Origin: Gammaproteobacteria bacterium
Lineage (GTDB): Bacteria > Pseudomonadota > Gammaproteobacteria > Competibacterales > Competibacteraceae
Direction of reading: 5' to 3'
Assembly (NCBI GenBank): GCA_024235035.1
Contig: JACKNE010000022.1
Span: forward strand, 1-43,600
DNA: 43,600 nucleotides
The position numbers and the translations under genes are program-made. A model generated the notes under the pieces. It did not search any database. It was given only the letters and a program-made list of their open reading frames with translations, and had not been told where the DNA came from. This document shows, piece by piece, positions 7,618 to 20,511 of this stretch (its first letter is position 1; each line of letters begins with the position of its first letter).

Positions 7618-9174
7618 ATGAATTTGAAAACATGGAAACTAAAAACCCGACTGATTGTTGCTAGCACGCTGATCGTATGGCTAGGCGCTGGAATGGGCCT
7701 TTGGAATTTGAGCAATTTCCGCTGGGCGGGAGCCATGTTCGAAGTCGCTAGCCAAGAAGACCTACCAGCGGTCGATTATCTGACGGAAGCCGACCGGGAT
7801 ATGCAACAAGCACTGGTGGCTGAACGCAGTCTGATGTTTGTACGACAAGCCTCCGAAGAAGCCGCCACGATGCGTAAAACGCATGAGGAAAATCTGCAAC
7901 AAGTGAGAAGCCGTTGGCAGAAATACCAAGCGATCCCGGCTAGTACCGAGGAACATCAACTCTGGCCTGAATTCGAGAAAACCCTGACTGAGTGGGAGAA
8001 AACCTCCAAGGAAATTGTATCGCTATTAGCGGAGGATTCACCGGATGAACGCTTAGACGCCATCGACATCTCACTGAACGAGGGCGTCGTCAAATTCGAG
8101 GCGGCGCGAGTTATTCTAAATCGCTTAACGGAATTCCGCTTACAAGGAACCAGCCTCTTTGTCGCCCAGGTACGGGAGGCAGTCGCGCAAACTACGATTT
8201 GGACGCTGGCATTGGTAGGAGCTTTGCTGGTAGTTGGAGGATTACTCGGATATCTACCAGCCCGCTCGATCACCCGCGTCATCAATCAAGTGGTGGCGAA
8301 CGCTGAGCAGGCCGCGACCGGTGACTTGACTGTGCAAATCTCTGTAAAAAGTCAGGATGAGCTGGGCCGGATGGCAGAAGCGATCAACCAAATGCTGGCC
8401 CGTTTTCAAGGCAGTATTACTCGAATTCAGCAGGCCGCTCATCAGACCAATGAAGCTTCCAATCAGCTAGCACAGGGCAGTGAACAACTAGCCGGCGGCG
8501 CACAGCAGCAAGCAGCTTCTCTAGAGCAAACCGCCGCTTCCTTGGAAGAAACAGCGGGCACTATCAAGCAAACCGCAGATAATGCGCACCAAGCCCACCA
8601 AGTGGCGGTAGCCACCCGCTCGAACACGGAGCAGAGTGGAACCGTCATCTCAGCGGTTATCGAGGCGATGGGCGCTATCGATCAAAGCAATCAAAAAATC
8701 AATAACATCGTGGGAGTCATCGACGAGTTCGCTTTTCAAACGAATCTGTTGGCGTTGAACGCAGCCGTGGAAGCTGCGCGGGCCGGAGAGCAGGGACGGG
8801 GTTTTGCCGTGGTAGCCGGGGAAGTGCGCAAATTAGCGCAACGCAGTGCCGACGCCGCCAAGGAAATCAGGACCCTGATCACGGACACGACAGTCAAGGT
8901 AAAAACCGGTTCGGAGATGGCCCATCAGGCGGGCACGGTGCTGAACGAAATCATGAGTGGCGTGAAACAAGTTACCGACCTGATCGGTGAAATCAACACT
9001 GCCGCTCAAGAGCAGGCGCAAGGCATCGAACAGATCAACAAGGCGATGATTCAGGTCGATGCAGTGACGCAACAAAACACGATGCAAACCGATCAATTCG
9101 TGGCCATCGCCAAGACTATGGCGACACAGGCCACTGAACTCGAAAGTCAAGCCAACCGTTTTAAGTTAAGTTGA
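7618..9174 (+). CDS. Methyl-accepting chemotaxis protein (4HB sensor, HAMP)
   Basis: A 518-residue inner-membrane chemoreceptor. The first membrane segment is at about residues 12-32. A four-helix-bundle-like periplasmic domain runs to about 187 and the second membrane segment covers about 190-212. The HAMP linker includes PARSITRVINQVV. A long cytoplasmic coiled-coil signalling domain follows, with the hairpin tip DEFAFQTNLLALNAAVEAAR near residue 370 that contacts CheW and CheA. Phe replaces the Ile usual in DEIAFQTN. There is no C-terminal NWETF-type CheR-binding pentapeptide. Ligand unknown. It probably shares a transcript with the Cache-like gene just upstream. Confidence 0.93.
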   Translation: MNLKTWKLKTRLIVASTLIVWLGAGMGLWNLSNFRWAGAMFEVASQEDLPAVDYLTEADRDMQQALVAERSLMFVRQASEEAATMRKTHEENLQQVRSRWQKYQAIPASTEEHQLWPEFEKTLTEWEKTSKEIVSLLAEDSPDERLDAIDISLNEGVVKFEAARVILNRLTEFRLQGTSLFVAQVREAVAQTTIWTLALVGALLVVGGLLGYLPARSITRVINQVVANAEQAATGDLTVQISVKSQDELGRMAEAINQMLARFQGSITRIQQAAHQTNEASNQLAQGSEQLAGGAQQQAASLEQTAASLEETAGTIKQTADNAHQAHQVAVATRSNTEQSGTVISAVIEAMGAIDQSNQKINNIVGVIDEFAFQTNLLALNAAVEAARAGEQGRGFAVVAGEVRKLAQRSADAAKEIRTLITDTTVKVKTGSEMAHQAGTVLNEIMSGVKQVTDLIGEINTAAQEQAQGIEQINKAMIQVDAVTQQNTMQTDQFVAIAKTMATQATELESQANRFKLS

Positions 9175-9208
9175 AATTGCCTCGCCGATACCATTGTTGG
9201 ATAAAGCC

Positions 9209-9988
9209 TCATTCCGGGACACCAGCATCGGACTGCATCTCCCGCCGATACCATTCCGCATGTTCAGCACTGTACAGATACGATGCAGGAAATCCTTCTG
9301 GCTGAATCACCCGACCGACGAGAATCAGCGCGGTGCGGGTGAATCTTTTGGCCTGAACCTTACTGGAAATATCGGCCAGCGTGCCGATGACGCCATCTTG
9401 ATCTGGCCAAGATACCCGGTACAGCACGGCGACCGGACAGTCGGCGCCATAATGCGGCGTCAGTTCCGCCACGATCTCCGGCAATTTATCCACGCTGAGA
9501 TAAATCGCCATCGTCGCCCGATGCCGCGCCAGTTCCGGCAGACTTTCCCCCTCTGGCATCGGTGTCTTGCCTGCATGACGGGTCAAGATGATGGTCTGGC
9601 TGATGCCAGGCAGGGTCAACTCCCGGCGTAACATCGCCGCGCCGGCGAAAGCCGCCGTGACGCCCGGCACCACCTGGTAGGCAATGCCCCGCTTCTCCAA
9701 TTCGCGTATCTGCTCGCCAATCGCTCCATACAGCGCTGGATCGCCGGTATGCACCCGCGCCACGTCCAGCCCTTGCTGGTGCGCGGCGTGGATACGGGCC
9801 ATGATCTCATCCAGACTCAGATCGGCTGTGTTGACGATCTCGGCATCGGGATTGGCGGTCAGGACAACCTCTTTCGGCACCAGCGAACCAGCGTACAACA
9901 CCAGCGGACATTCACGGATAAGCCGTTGACCCTTGACGGTGATCAATTCCGGATCGCCGGGACCGGCGCCGATGAAATACACGGTCAT
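9209..9988 (-). CDS. cobM: Precorrin-4 / cobalt-precorrin-4 C11-methyltransferase (CobM/CbiF)
   Basis: A 259-residue tetrapyrrole methylase that moves a methyl group from SAM to C11 of (cobalt-)precorrin-4. The N-terminal signature MTVYFIGAGPGDPELITVKG is the family start. It is followed by LVLYAGSLVP, VARVHTGDPALYGAIGEQ and VVPGVTAAFAGAA, all typical of CobM/CbiF. A GGGGAAA ribosome-binding site precedes the ATG. It is convergent with the chemoreceptor gene, 34 bases apart, and separated from cobK by that chemosensory pair. The corrinoid genes are therefore scattered on both strands rather than forming one operon. Confidence 0.95.
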   Translation of the reverse strand: MTVYFIGAGPGDPELITVKGQRLIRECPLVLYAGSLVPKEVVLTANPDAEIVNTADLSLDEIMARIHAAHQQGLDVARVHTGDPALYGAIGEQIRELEKRGIAYQVVPGVTAAFAGAAMLRRELTLPGISQTIILTRHAGKTPMPEGESLPELARHRATMAIYLSVDKLPEIVAELTPHYGADCPVAVLYRVSWPDQDGVIGTLADISSKVQAKRFTRTALILVGRVIQPEGFPASYLYSAEHAEWYRREMQSDAGVPE

Positions 9989-10182
9989 ACAAATTTCCCC
10001 TGATTCAGATTTTGCTTCAGTTCCACACTGGCCTCATCGAAGCGAACGCTTTGTCGGCCTGCATGGCCTCCAAGGAGCGCATCGGCTTCATTCCAGGTCG
10101 CCAGTCACATCGACTCGCGACCTATGGCCTGAGTCTATCGAAACCCGATCATAGGCCAAATCCGGACTTACCTGGGCAATCA

Positions 10183-10191
10183 TGCTACAAT
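10183..10191 (+). promoter_or_regulatory. Probable extended -10 promoter of gyrA
   Basis: TGCTACAAT forms an extended -10 element (TGn plus TACAAT, five of six consensus bases), 46 bases upstream of the gyrA ATG. No good -35 hexamer is seen at 16-18 bases, which is tolerated in extended -10 promoters. Confidence 0.4.
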
Positions 10192-10237
10192 TTACAGCTT
10201 ATCGTCGGGGGTGTCCTGGTGTTGACAGAGGTTCTAC

Positions 10238-12843
<2,606 letters not shown>

Positions 12844-12847
<4 letters not shown>

Positions 12848-13932
12848 ACAACGAAGCAGCGGGTCTGCAAGCACTGCGTGAACGCATCGATGCCCTGGAT
12901 CAACAGATTTTGACCTTGATCTCTGAACGGGCGCGCTGTGCGCAACAGGTCGGCGTGATCAAGCAGGCAGCCGGTGCTACCGGCAACTTCTACCGTCCTG
13001 AACGCGAGGTGCAAGTGCTGCGTCGGGTCATCGAGGCCAACCAAGGGCCTTTGAGCAACGAAGAAATGGCCCGATTGTTCCGTGAGATCATGTCCGCCTG
13101 TCTGGCGCTGGAAGAACCGCTGAAAATCGCCTTTCTCGGTCCGGAAGGCACTTTTACCCAGGCGGCGGCGCTCAAGCATTTTGGCAAGTCCATTTACAGC
13201 ATCCCGCTGCGGGCGATCGATGAAGTCTTCCGCGAGGTCGAAGCCGGTTCCGCCGATTACGGCGTCGTGCCGGTGGAGAACTCCACCGAAGGCGTGGTCA
13301 ATCATACCCTGGACATGTTCTTGCAATCGCCACTACTCATTTGCGGCGAAGTGCAAATACGGATCAATCATCACCTGATCACCCGGGCAACCGACCTTAA
13401 GCATATTCGCTGCATCTACTCGCACCGGCAGTCGCTCGCCCAATGCCGCGAATGGCTGGATGCCAATCTGACGCGTGTGGAGCAGATCGAAGTCAGCAGC
13501 AACGGCGAAGCGGCATTGCGTGTGCAGGACGCGACGGATGTGGCGGCCATTGCCGGACAGTGCGCCGCGGATATTTATGGTTTGCCGATCCTGGTGCGAA
13601 ACATCGAGGATGAACCGAACAATACCACCCGGTTCTTGATCATCGGCAGCCAGCCGATTGCCCCATCCGGTGACGATAAAACCGCCCTGCTAGTCGCCTC
13701 GCTCAATCGGCCAGGCGCGTTGTTCAAACTGCTGGAGCCTCTGGCCCGACATAACGTCAGCATGAATCGTATCGAATCGCGGCCTTCACGGCGCGGAATG
13801 TGGGATTACGTGTTCTTCATCGACCTGGATGGACATATTCAGGACCCGCCTGTAGCGGGGGCGCTGGCCACCTTGCGCGATCAAGCTAGTTTGTTCCGGG
13901 TGCTGGGATCGTATCCGAAAGGGGTTTTATGA
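12844..13932 (+). CDS. pheA: Bifunctional chorismate mutase / prephenate dehydratase (P-protein)
   Basis: A 362-residue cytoplasmic enzyme that converts chorismate to prephenate and then to phenylpyruvate for phenylalanine synthesis. The chorismate mutase helices cover about residues 8-90 (LRERIDALDQQIL). The dehydratase domain runs from FLGPEGTFTQAAALKHFG (about 97) to the NNTTRF motif at 260-264. The C-terminal ACT domain (about 283-355) holds the MNRIESRPSRRG motif that binds phenylalanine for feedback control. It follows gyrA with an ATGA overlap. In many gammaproteobacteria serC lies between gyrA and pheA, and hisC, tyrA or aroA follow; here they are missing and an inverted DAB operon comes next. 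Confidence 0.97.
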
Positions 13933-14023
13933 TCCTGCTAAACAGCCAAATTTGGCTTATATCGAAAGCGGATTACCATTACGATCCCCCTTACCATATA
14001 CCGCTCCGTCTTGCTTTCAGCAT

Positions 14024-17000
14024 TTAATGCCGATTGCCATGCTCGATCCCCATCCCTGCTTCCAGCCGATGCGCCGTGGCATCGATAGCCCCACCGATAG
14101 TCTTGATCCACGGATCGGCGTAGAGGCCGACACCGATCATCACCGCGCACAGCAAGCCAGCCATGATCAGCTCCCGGTGACGTAAATCGGCCAGTAATGA
14201 CGCTACCCCTTGCGGATGGCGGGCGAGAAAGATCCGCTGGTACGCCCATAACAAATAACCGGCAGCCAACACATTGCCGGATGCGGTCAGCGTGGCGACG
14301 CCCCAGCCCTGTGCTTCGAGTAACCCTTCCAGAGCCAGATGCGCCGCTTCGAACCCCGGTGTACCCGGCATGGCGATGCTGCCCAACACCACCACCAGAA
14401 AGGTCAACCCCAACAGCGGCGCGGTCTCGAACAACCCCCCTAAACGCTGAAAGCAGGTAGCACCCAAGCGGCGGTAAAGCAAGCCGGCGACGATGAACAG
14501 GCCGGAAGCCGCCAGACCCAGATTCAGCGCCAGCAACAGACTACCCTGCAACCCGGCGGGATTCAGGGAAAACAGCCCAGCCACCAATACGCCACTCTGA
14601 CTGATCACGGCAAAGGCCAGCAACCGGCGCAGATCGTTCTGCCGAAAGGCTAGCAACGCCCCGTAGAGCATACCGACCAAGCCCAACGCAATCACCCCGG
14701 TATCCCACTGCTGGACAGCGGCGGGCAGCAACGGCAAGACCCAGCGCAACAGCGCATAGATCCCTACCTTCACTCCGACCAGGAACACGATGCCCACGGC
14801 CACCGTGCCATGCCGAGCCACAATGGGCAACCAAGCATGGAAGGGAAACAAAGCCAGGCGCACCGCCAGACCGGCGAACAACAGCATGAAGATCAGCGCT
14901 TGTTGACCGGTCGCTATCGGCGTTGCCATCAAAACCGATCTATCGAAAGACCAGCCTCCATCCGTGGCGGCGGCATGGTTCCAGCCCAGCAGCATAACGC
15001 CGGCCAATAATGCCGCCAGACCGCCCAGCATGAACCGCAGGAATTGCCGGGCCGCCCGATCGCGCGCCGGACTGGTTCCATAATGTGCCATCAAAAACGT
15101 CGCGGGGATCACCTCCGCTAGCGCAAACAGCCAGAATTGCAGCAGATTCAGCGCCGTGAACATCCCAATCAACACGGCTTCCGATGCCAGAATGTTGGCG
15201 ACGAACCGGCCAGGGCGCTCCTGCTGCTGACGGTGCGACTGCGCATAAAGCAGGACAAAAAGCGTCAGCAATGCGGTCAACGGCAGGAACAACACACTGA
15301 TGCCGTCCACCCCCAGATGAACACCGAGCCACGGCAGAACATCTCCCTGCTCAACGAATTGCATCCCCGATGCCTGTGGTTGAAAGCGCAGCAGCAGTTG
15401 CACCGTCAGGATCAACTCCACTACCGCCGTTGTCAGACCTAGTGCAAAAGCAGTCGGCGCCTGCCGGACGCGAAAAACAGCCAGCATCCCGACCAAGGGT
15501 ACAACCAGCAACGCGCTTAACAGCGGAAAACCCGTTTCGGCTCCGGGTTCCGTGCCGACCATCAGGCCGCCCAGGCCCGCCAGCGTCGCCAGAAGAGCGA
15601 CCAGCGTGACCCACCAGCTCCAGGAGCGTCCCAGCGACCGCTCCAGCCGATTCAGACTCCGTCCCAATCGCTGACTCGCGACCGCCAAGCCCTGACCAGC
15701 GGTTTTGAGCATCAATTGCTCCTCAACCCAATGGAAAACCGCCGCTACCCATTCCGTAGCCCGTCCGACGAGACCCGGCTCCTGATCGATGGCGCTCGGC
15801 GCACGCTCTAACATCCGACCAGCGCCCAGATGATGTTCTTCCCATTGCGCAACGGACGACAGCGCATTCACCGCAGGCGCCGGCAACCCGGTCGCTCGAT
15901 CCACGATCCGAGCGTCGAAACGGCTGAGGATACCGGCCAGCCGCTGCACGGGACGGACGATGAGTCCATCGGCGATAGCATCCAACCAAAAGCGCTGCAA
16001 TGCGGCGGCATAGAGAGCCGACTGTCGCGCCAGGACTGCAGACACGGGCCGCGTCCGTTCACCCTGAAGCTGACGCAGGATCGAGGGCGCATTGAGAAAT
16101 TGATAACCACGGAAAATGGCATGCCCGCATAGATGCAGCAACGCCCAGCGCCAGCACCCCAAACCACTGGCGAGGAACATCAACCCGACCTGCCCAGAGG
16201 TTGAGAAAATCAGAGCGCTCTTGATATCGGTCTGCACCAACCCCACCAGAAATCCGTAAAGCGCGGTCGCCAGCCCAACCACCGCCATGAGTGCCATAAG
16301 CAGCGGCGATTGCTCGAACAAGGGTTGCAGGCGCAGCACCAAATACACACCGGCATGCACCATGACCATGCCGTAGAACAAAGCACTCGACGGTGTCGGC
16401 CCTTCCATGGCCCGCGCCAGCCACGGCGTCAGTGGCAGTTGCGCTGATTTGGCGACTGCCGCTAACAAAAAACAACCGGCCAAGACCCCGGCCCGTTCTG
16501 CACCCAATCCAGCTGCGCCCGCATTGACCGTGGACCAATCCACGCTCCCCAGCCAATGAAACGCTAGCGCAATCCCCAGTAGAAAGCCTGTATCGCCGAT
16601 CCGGTTGGTGATAAAAACCCGCGTGGCGTTGCTTGCCGCCACTGGGCGCTCCTGGAAGAAGGCGATCAGTAGATAAGAGCACAGCCCGGCAACCTCCCAG
16701 CCGATGAAGGTCAGCACCGCATTTCCGCCCATGATCAGCAAGGTCATCGCGGCGCTGAACAGACTGAGAATCATGAAGAAGCGCTGGAATCCAGCCTCGC
16801 GATGCATGTAGTTCACGGCAAACCGGGTGATGAGCAAACACCCCAGTGTCGCCACGATCAACAGCGTCAGACTCAAACCGTCGGTGACGAAATCGAGATG
16901 GATTGCGTAGTCACCGCTAACTAGCCAACCACCGAGCCTGATCCGCTCGGGCAGGCTCCCTCCCCACCAAGCGCTCATGAGCACGAGCGTTGCCACCAGC

Positions 17001-17146
17001 GAACCCATGTTGGCGGTCAGCGCGATCCGGCTGGTGCGTCGCTCCTGGATTTCCTCGTTCACAGACCCAAACAGAATCGCCAGACCAATCCACAGCGCGG
17101 CGGCCAGCGGCAGAGCGGGAATCAGCGCGGCGAACCCGTCAAGCAT
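14024..17146 (-). CDS. dabB: DAB complex membrane subunit: NuoL-like and NuoM-like fusion (DabB-type)
   Basis: A 1040-residue polytopic protein. Residues 1 to about 380 resemble NuoL/DabB (LTFIGWEVAGLCSYLLI, then AKSAQLPLTPWLARAMEGPT). Residues about 385-540 form a mostly helical linker whose start, FWLDAIADGLIVRPVQRLA, resembles the NuoL lateral-helix end. The second half, about 545-1030, is NuoM-like (VDGISVLFLPLTALLTLFVL, LAEVIPATFLMAH). At the usual NuoM broken-helix lysine it has Arg763 (GLAVRLALFPFH). The ATG at 17146 is set by a GGAGAG eight bases upstream and overlaps the dabA stop by 8 bases. In DAB complexes the NuoL-like subunit probably couples an ion gradient to DabA. The fusion is unusual. 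Confidence 0.88.
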   Translation of the reverse strand: MLDGFAALIPALPLAAALWIGLAILFGSVNEEIQERRTSRIALTANMGSLVATLVLMSAWWGGSLPERIRLGGWLVSGDYAIHLDFVTDGLSLTLLIVATLGCLLITRFAVNYMHREAGFQRFFMILSLFSAAMTLLIMGGNAVLTFIGWEVAGLCSYLLIAFFQERPVAASNATRVFITNRIGDTGFLLGIALAFHWLGSVDWSTVNAGAAGLGAERAGVLAGCFLLAAVAKSAQLPLTPWLARAMEGPTPSSALFYGMVMVHAGVYLVLRLQPLFEQSPLLMALMAVVGLATALYGFLVGLVQTDIKSALIFSTSGQVGLMFLASGLGCWRWALLHLCGHAIFRGYQFLNAPSILRQLQGERTRPVSAVLARQSALYAAALQRFWLDAIADGLIVRPVQRLAGILSRFDARIVDRATGLPAPAVNALSSVAQWEEHHLGAGRMLERAPSAIDQEPGLVGRATEWVAAVFHWVEEQLMLKTAGQGLAVASQRLGRSLNRLERSLGRSWSWWVTLVALLATLAGLGGLMVGTEPGAETGFPLLSALLVVPLVGMLAVFRVRQAPTAFALGLTTAVVELILTVQLLLRFQPQASGMQFVEQGDVLPWLGVHLGVDGISVLFLPLTALLTLFVLLYAQSHRQQQERPGRFVANILASEAVLIGMFTALNLLQFWLFALAEVIPATFLMAHYGTSPARDRAARQFLRFMLGGLAALLAGVMLLGWNHAAATDGGWSFDRSVLMATPIATGQQALIFMLLFAGLAVRLALFPFHAWLPIVARHGTVAVGIVFLVGVKVGIYALLRWVLPLLPAAVQQWDTGVIALGLVGMLYGALLAFRQNDLRRLLAFAVISQSGVLVAGLFSLNPAGLQGSLLLALNLGLAASGLFIVAGLLYRRLGATCFQRLGGLFETAPLLGLTFLVVVLGSIAMPGTPGFEAAHLALEGLLEAQGWGVATLTASGNVLAAGYLLWAYQRIFLARHPQGVASLLADLRHRELIMAGLLCAVMIGVGLYADPWIKTIGGAIDATAHRLEAGMGIEHGNRH

Positions 17147-20100
17147 GGCTGTTCTCTCCACTAGTTATCGTGGATGCTGCACCGATCAGCGCCGGCGGCA
17201 GCGGCCCGGTATGGCCACGATACCAATCGCCGGAACGACGACGGACCGGCAGCGGTTTCACCGGCCCAGTCCACGGCATAAAACCTTGCGCGGGATCGAA
17301 AACGGCGAATGCTGCGCTATCCGGGTCCTTGGCAATGACCTGCACCCAACCATTGCCGATCAACTCTCGTAATGGCGCTTGACGCCCGTAGATGGCGGCC
17401 AAGATCTCGACGCGCGCCTCGACCACGATCTGTAAACGCAATGGCTCATGAATCTCGATCATCTGCCGGGGCAGCCCGGTGCGCAGGTCGCTACTGGCGC
17501 CTTCCATCACCGCGAACAAGCCGGTGACATTGTGCGGGGTCTTGGTCCCGCAACCAAACCGTGCATTGTTCACCGTGGAAAAATAGTATTCGAGATTGAT
17601 TCCTGCACCGACCGGCCCCACCGCCAGCAGGATACCTTCCAACACCGCGCCACTGGGATCTTGCGTGGGATCGTAAGACACCAGGAATGCCCGCCGATCC
17701 AGGAATACCCCCTGGCTCATCGACCGGCGACCGACCAGGGCGGCGGCATTCGTGGCATGACCCAGTTCGGGGCGCGCCTGACTGAAATCTCGGGAGCGTT
17801 CGATCACATGGCGTAAGGCTTGAGCAGGTGTCGGGTTGCGCGGCGCGGAAGCGAAGCGCCGGCAACGCTCATGGGCGGAAAGCGCACGGGCTTGATCCAA
17901 AATTCGTCGTAGCGCCTTGAGCGCCGCTTCCGCCTCGATCGGCAGATCGCTGTGGTCGTAAAAGGTGATTTCCTCATCACAGGTGTTATGCTCCGCGCCA
18001 ACGAACCAGGTGTCTTCCGGGACGGAAACGCCACGCTCCACCAGCAAGGCTCGCACCTGCGGTCGATTCGCCATCGCGGCGAACGTTCGAGCATTCGGCC
18101 CACCGTGTCGCCCGCCGCAAGCGCCACAGTCATACGCGCCAAGATGGGGGTTGTTCTGACTCATCGAACCGTGCCCCATCAAGATCACCAGCGGCGCAAA
18201 TTGGGTGGTCAACCCGATATTGCGCAACAGCGCCCCGACCCGATCGGCCTGTTCGGCGTCGCTGAACCCGAGGCGAGGTTGCTCTGGCGTGGCTGAGGTT
18301 TCTGGATCGGCGGCATTGATCGCCACCTCGGTCGGCGCGCCAGGAACCCAGCGAACATCCAGCGTTTCCGCGAGCTGCCCGTGCCGGAACGGGGCGAAGA
18401 TCTTGCCCGCCAGGACCGGCAACACACCCGGCGCTAACGCGGTGATCAATGGGGCCGAAGACCATAGGTTGCGCCGAATTGCCTGGTAAAAACCACGCCA
18501 TCGGTGGCTTAAGCGGCGACGCTGGTTACGATGATCATGCTGGCGCTCGGTTCCAGGCCGCGGAACTTCATGCACTTCGTGAGCCGGCGTGACCACGACC
18601 GGACAGAGCGGCGTCGGCGCGCGATCGTCTAAACCTCGCCAGTTCATCGCCACGCCGAAGAAGCCCGCCGCTCCCAGGGTTTCAATCTCCGGATTCAGCT
18701 CCTCCAAATGACGGCGGATGCCTTCTTCACGATCATCGATGCAAAACACGATTTGCGCTTGCGGTCGGCGATCACGGATCGCCCAACGGCCTCGCCCCTG
18801 ATTGCAGGCTAGCGCATTGATCAGCGCCTCCCGGTAATGATGTTCGTAAGCTTCTTGCCAGAGCGCCCCGCGCAAACCGGATGGCAACTCGTTCAGCGTG
18901 GCCAGCAGGCATTCCACCTCCGTTCGAGAAAGCCTGCGCAACTCGCTACCGGAAAGCCCCAGATGCTGGGCCAGACGAAACAGCCGCCAAGCCTCGCCAT
19001 GCACGGTGGGTATGCCCGGCTGATCGGCGACCGGGCTATGCCGCCAGGTCCAGATCATATCCGCCAACGTGTCCCAAGCATCCTTGCTCTCCACAACCCG
19101 CTCTCCAGAGAAGGCGGTGCGCGCCACGTCGAAGCGGCGCGCACCGTTGCTCAAATCCCGCGCCCGGCTGGCCAGATACTCTGGCAAACGCCCTTCGTAC
19201 AGCGCGTAGCGCACCAACGCTTCCGCCGGATGCGACAGGAAATGCTCACGCAATGCCGGCAAGGTTCCCTCCAGTCTCCAGGTTTCCTGACACAGGCGTT
19301 CGCTCCACAGGCTGTCAAAACCTAGCCGCACCGCCAGATAGTCAGCCAGCGCCACCGGGGTTTCCTGATTCGCCGGGTAGTCGGGATGTTGCTGTCGCCA
19401 GTTCAGCATCCCCGACCAGCCAGGCAGTTCCAGCGCCAGGCGCGTCAGATAGCCCTCCCAGCACGATTCCGGGATACCGAGTCGTCGCAGTTCGGCCATG
19501 ATCGCTTCGACCGGCTCATCCGGCCAACCGGCCCAAACCTCACGCCCATCAACCAGCCCGACCAAAGTCCAAGTTGGATCATGCGCCGCGCAGCGACGCC
19601 AAGCGGAATACAAGCCTTGATCTCGACCGGGCAGGTTCCAAGCCGCCAGCCCTTCGTCCAAATGCGCCGCGCAGCAGCGAATCAATGCTGGCCGGACCTG
19701 ATCCAGTAGGTCCTGACCGGTCAGCGTCCGCAATAAACCACACAATGTGCTGCTTTCCCCCACATCGGCGAACAGCCGTTCGATCAATGCCAAGGCCTCA
19801 ACCTGCATCTGTTGATGCACCACCGGACCCTCAGCCTCATCGAGGCCTGCGCTCCTAAACCGCGCCAGCAACGCTTTAGCCAGAGTGAGTTGCAAATCGA
19901 CCAACTCCTCAGGATGCAGACTGGCGGCAGGTAATCGGAAATGCTCCAGACAGGCTCGCCACAAATCTTCCAAAGCCGCGCCAGCATCCTGCCTAGACGC
20001 TTCCAGCAGGCGCTGACGCACGCTGGCCGGTATGTCCTCCTGAAAGCAGCGGGTCGCATCGAGCTCTTCCATCTGCCAAACCAGTTGACTGGAGGTCAGG

Positions 20101-20501
20101 GCTTCTACGCCATACACGAGAGAGATACGCAACACCTCACCACGCGAGATCGCTCGGTCACCGGCTCGCGCCAGCACCGCTTCGGTCTGCAAAGTGGAAC
20201 GTTGAGCGAAAACAGCCCCAAGATCGGCATCGTCGATCCGCCCGCTCCGGTATAGTTTGCGGAATGCCTCTTCGGGCAGATAGGCGCGAATCCCCGTGCA
20301 TTGTTCAGCTTCGGCCAACGCTTGCTCGAAGGGCAGGTGCTGGTAGCCGTGCAGAGTATTGTGATGCACGAAATTCAGGATGGGCGCCTGCCCCGGCAAC
20401 ACATGATCCAAATGGGCGATAGCGTGCTCGACAAGCTGGCGAGGTGTGCGCGGCGCTCGACCGCCGCCGGTTTGCGCGTGAGAAGTAGTCACTGCGGTCA
20501 T
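17139..20501 (-). CDS. dabA: Inorganic-carbon transporter subunit DabA (DUF2309 / UPF0753)
   Basis: A 1120-residue protein of the DabA family, the zinc-dependent, carbonic-anhydrase-like half of an energy-coupled CO2 uptake complex on the cytoplasmic membrane face. The N-terminal motif NFVHHNTLHG is present. The proposed zinc and active-site residues are all kept: Cys587 and Asp589 in FCIDDREEG, His777 in MGHGS, and Cys792 in YDCGACGG. The 2- and 15-residue spacings equal those of the characterised Halothiobacillus DabA. The ATG at 20501 has a TAGGAG ribosome-binding site. It starts 10 bases after the NuoM-like gene and overlaps the fused subunit gene by 8 bases, so the three form one operon. 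Confidence 0.95.
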   Translation of the reverse strand: MTAVTTSHAQTGGGRAPRTPRQLVEHAIAHLDHVLPGQAPILNFVHHNTLHGYQHLPFEQALAEAEQCTGIRAYLPEEAFRKLYRSGRIDDADLGAVFAQRSTLQTEAVLARAGDRAISRGEVLRISLVYGVEALTSSQLVWQMEELDATRCFQEDIPASVRQRLLEASRQDAGAALEDLWRACLEHFRLPAASLHPEELVDLQLTLAKALLARFRSAGLDEAEGPVVHQQMQVEALALIERLFADVGESSTLCGLLRTLTGQDLLDQVRPALIRCCAAHLDEGLAAWNLPGRDQGLYSAWRRCAAHDPTWTLVGLVDGREVWAGWPDEPVEAIMAELRRLGIPESCWEGYLTRLALELPGWSGMLNWRQQHPDYPANQETPVALADYLAVRLGFDSLWSERLCQETWRLEGTLPALREHFLSHPAEALVRYALYEGRLPEYLASRARDLSNGARRFDVARTAFSGERVVESKDAWDTLADMIWTWRHSPVADQPGIPTVHGEAWRLFRLAQHLGLSGSELRRLSRTEVECLLATLNELPSGLRGALWQEAYEHHYREALINALACNQGRGRWAIRDRRPQAQIVFCIDDREEGIRRHLEELNPEIETLGAAGFFGVAMNWRGLDDRAPTPLCPVVVTPAHEVHEVPRPGTERQHDHRNQRRRLSHRWRGFYQAIRRNLWSSAPLITALAPGVLPVLAGKIFAPFRHGQLAETLDVRWVPGAPTEVAINAADPETSATPEQPRLGFSDAEQADRVGALLRNIGLTTQFAPLVILMGHGSMSQNNPHLGAYDCGACGGRHGGPNARTFAAMANRPQVRALLVERGVSVPEDTWFVGAEHNTCDEEITFYDHSDLPIEAEAALKALRRILDQARALSAHERCRRFASAPRNPTPAQALRHVIERSRDFSQARPELGHATNAAALVGRRSMSQGVFLDRRAFLVSYDPTQDPSGAVLEGILLAVGPVGAGINLEYYFSTVNNARFGCGTKTPHNVTGLFAVMEGASSDLRTGLPRQMIEIHEPLRLQIVVEARVEILAAIYGRQAPLRELIGNGWVQVIAKDPDSAAFAVFDPAQGFMPWTGPVKPLPVRRRSGDWYRGHTGPLPPALIGAASTITSGENSHA

Positions 20502-20511
20502 CGCATCGCTC

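Noticed and set aside
9183..9255. 13-base direct repeat CGCCGATACCATT at 9183 and 9243
   Set aside because: The second copy is inside cobM coding sequence and no target-site or integrase signature accompanies it; probably chance.
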